Assembly (NCBI RefSeq): GCF_000331735.1
Contig: NC_020126.1
Coordinates: 7,753,501-7,817,500, forward strand
DNA from: Myxococcus stipitatus DSM 14675
GTDB taxonomy: Bacteria > Myxococcota > Myxococcia > Myxococcales > Myxococcaceae
DNA: 64,000 nt
Reading direction: 5' to 3'
This document shows, one piece after another, positions 62,996 through 64,000 of this stretch. The position numbers and the translations under genes were made by a program. How positions within the stretch are numbered: the first letter of the stretch is position 1; each line of letters starts with the position of its first letter. The notes under the pieces are model-generated. The model worked only from the letters and a program-made list of their open reading frames with translations. It made no database searches and was not told the DNA's origin.

Positions 62996-64000
62996 ATGAG
63001 CCGTCCCCGCCGTCCGCCCAGCGCAGCGCCCGCCTCCGACTCGCGTACGGGTTACGTCCGCGTCCGAGGCGCCCGGGAGCACAACCTGAAGGACGTGGAC
63101 GTCGACCTGCCACGGGATGCCCTGGTCGTCTTCACCGGGGTCTCCGGCTCCGGCAAGTCCTCCCTCGCCTTCGGCACGCTCTACGCCGAGGCCCAGCGCC
63201 GCTACTTCGAGTCCGTGGCCCCGTATGCCCGCCGCCTCATCGACCCCGCGGGCAACCCCGAGGTGGACTCCATCGAGGGACTCCCGCCCGCCGTCGCCCT
63301 GCAGCAACACCGGGGCGCGCCGACGACACGCTCCTCGGTGGGCAGCGTGACGACGCTCTCCAACTCGCTGCGCCTGCTCTACTCGCGCGCGGGAACGTAC
63401 CCGGCGAACCAGCCCCACCTGGACTCCGACGCCTTCTCGCCCAACACGCCCGCGGGCGCGTGCCCCCACTGTCACGGCCTGGGCCGCGTCTACGAAGTCA
63501 CCGAGCGCTCCCTCGTCCCCGACGACTCGCTCACCATCCGGGAGCGCGCCATCGCGAGCTGGCCTCCCGCATGGCACGGGCAGAACCTGCGCGACATCCT
63601 CGTGACGCTTGGCTACGACGTGGACCGCCCCTGGCGGGAGCTGCCCAAGAAGGACCGCGACTGGATTCTCTTCACGGAGGAGCAGCCGACCGTGCCCGTC
63701 TACGCGGGCCTGACACCCGCGCAGACGCGCCAGGCCCTCAAGCGCAAGGCCCCGCCCAGCTACATGGGCACGTTCACCAGCGCACGGCGCTACGTGCTCC
63801 AGTCCTTCGCCACGACCCAGAGCGCGCTCATCAAGAAGCGCGTCTCCCACTACCTGGAGAGCGGCGAGTGCCCCGTCTGCCACGGCAAGCGGCTGCGCCC
63901 GGAGTCCCTGTCCGTCACCTTCGCGGGCCTGGACTATGGCGAGCTGTCGCGGCTGCCGCTCAAGCGCGTCGAGGCCCTGCTGCGTCCCTACGCCGAAGGC
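62996..64000 (+). CDS. UvrA-like ABC ATPase (partial, runs off right edge)
   Basis: The frame is open from ATG 62996 to the last base (335 codons, no stop), so the 3' part is missing. After a short basic Pro-rich leader, YVRVRGAREHNLKDVDVDLPRDALVVFTGVSGSGKSSLAFGTLYAEAQRRY is the first Walker A region of UvrA (GVSGSGKSS, Lys near residue 56). Zinc-type pairs follow: CPHC at ~160 and CPVC at ~292 (GECPVCHGKRLRPE). The insert between them looks shorter than in the canonical excinuclease, which suggests the UvrA2/drug-resistance-type class rather than the main repair UvrA. It probably binds DNA damage or intercalated compounds. GAGGAG precedes the ATG by 6 bases. Confidence 0.88.
   Translation, partial: MSRPRRPPSAAPASDSRTGYVRVRGAREHNLKDVDVDLPRDALVVFTGVSGSGKSSLAFGTLYAEAQRRYFESVAPYARRLIDPAGNPEVDSIEGLPPAVALQQHRGAPTTRSSVGSVTTLSNSLRLLYSRAGTYPANQPHLDSDAFSPNTPAGACPHCHGLGRVYEVTERSLVPDDSLTIRERAIASWPPAWHGQNLRDILVTLGYDVDRPWRELPKKDRDWILFTEEQPTVPVYAGLTPAQTRQALKRKAPPSYMGTFTSARRYVLQSFATTQSALIKKRVSHYLESGECPVCHGKRLRPESLSVTFAGLDYGELSRLPLKRVEALLRPYAEG

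Noticed and set aside
62897-63883. Minus-strand frame opposite the UvrA-like gene
   Set aside because: The plus frame contains GVSGSGKSS and CxxC pairs of UvrA; the minus frame has no family features.
1-64000. CRISPR arrays, insertion sequences, tRNA or rRNA genes, attachment sites
   Set aside because: No regularly spaced direct repeats, transposase motifs, cloverleaf-like segments or flanking duplications were noticed.

Overview
The window is high-GC, densely coded DNA that reads as a myxobacterium, probably Myxococcaceae or Archangiaceae. The evidence is the strong G/C third-position bias, an ECF-type sigma factor coupled to a Ser/Thr kinase, several small lipoproteins, and very large NRPS/PKS genes. 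Every call was made by reading translated sequence and motifs by eye; no database search was run.

Region 1 (1-34,711, minus strand, transcribed right to left) is one long operon with overlapping or nearly touching genes. In transcription order: a KS-ACP protein with no AT; a KS-(dead AT)-KR-ACP module; a hybrid Cy-A-PCP / KS-AT-DH-KR-ACP protein; two KS-AT-DH-KR-ACP modules; a terminal C-A-PCP-TE NRPS; a patatin-like lipase; an ArsA-type ATPase; a small unknown protein; and a C-methyltransferase/KR PKS protein that runs off the left edge. Divergently transcribed (34,953-37,588) are an acyl-CoA-dehydrogenase-like enzyme and a free-standing adenylation enzyme whose binding-pocket residues match the L-prolyl-AMP ligases of pyrrole pathways. 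Pyrrole starter, one beta-hydroxy step, a five-membered heterocycle, DH/KR-only extension (polyene), then an Asn-like terminal amino acid and thioesterase release together resemble the DKxanthene pigment pathway of myxobacteria. That assignment is inference from logic, not from a match. Odd features include two adjacent modules with deleted or dead ATs, a first KS lacking the second catalytic His, a KR lacking its Tyr, and no discrete prolyl carrier protein.

Region 2 (37,816-41,574) holds a small Zn-knuckle-like protein, a lipoprotein, a Tat-exported alpha/beta hydrolase and an outer-membrane barrel. Two strong bidirectional hairpins lie between the convergent pairs.

Region 3 (41,743-52,176, minus strand) is a second, separate lipid/polyketide operon: a tandem ACP-ACP-SDR protein, a 2,202-residue iterative synthase with order hotdog-AT-KS-CLF-KR-DH, a fatty acid desaturase and an old-yellow-enzyme reductase. 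The KR and ACP motifs resemble PUFA/heterocyst-glycolipid synthases, but the AT-first single-chain order with an N-terminal hotdog domain is unfamiliar to me. This is the best candidate here for an undescribed system.

Region 4 (52,619-64,000) is mostly housekeeping and accessory: a YciI/DGPF protein, a secreted GH18 chitinase, a SWIM-SNF2 helicase, a lipoprotein, a zf-HC2/Ser-Thr kinase/TPR protein translationally coupled to a sigma factor, and the start of a UvrA-like ATPase cut by the right edge. Terminators are mostly GC-rich perfect hairpins without T-tracts. No tRNA, rRNA, insertion sequence, CRISPR array or attachment site was seen.
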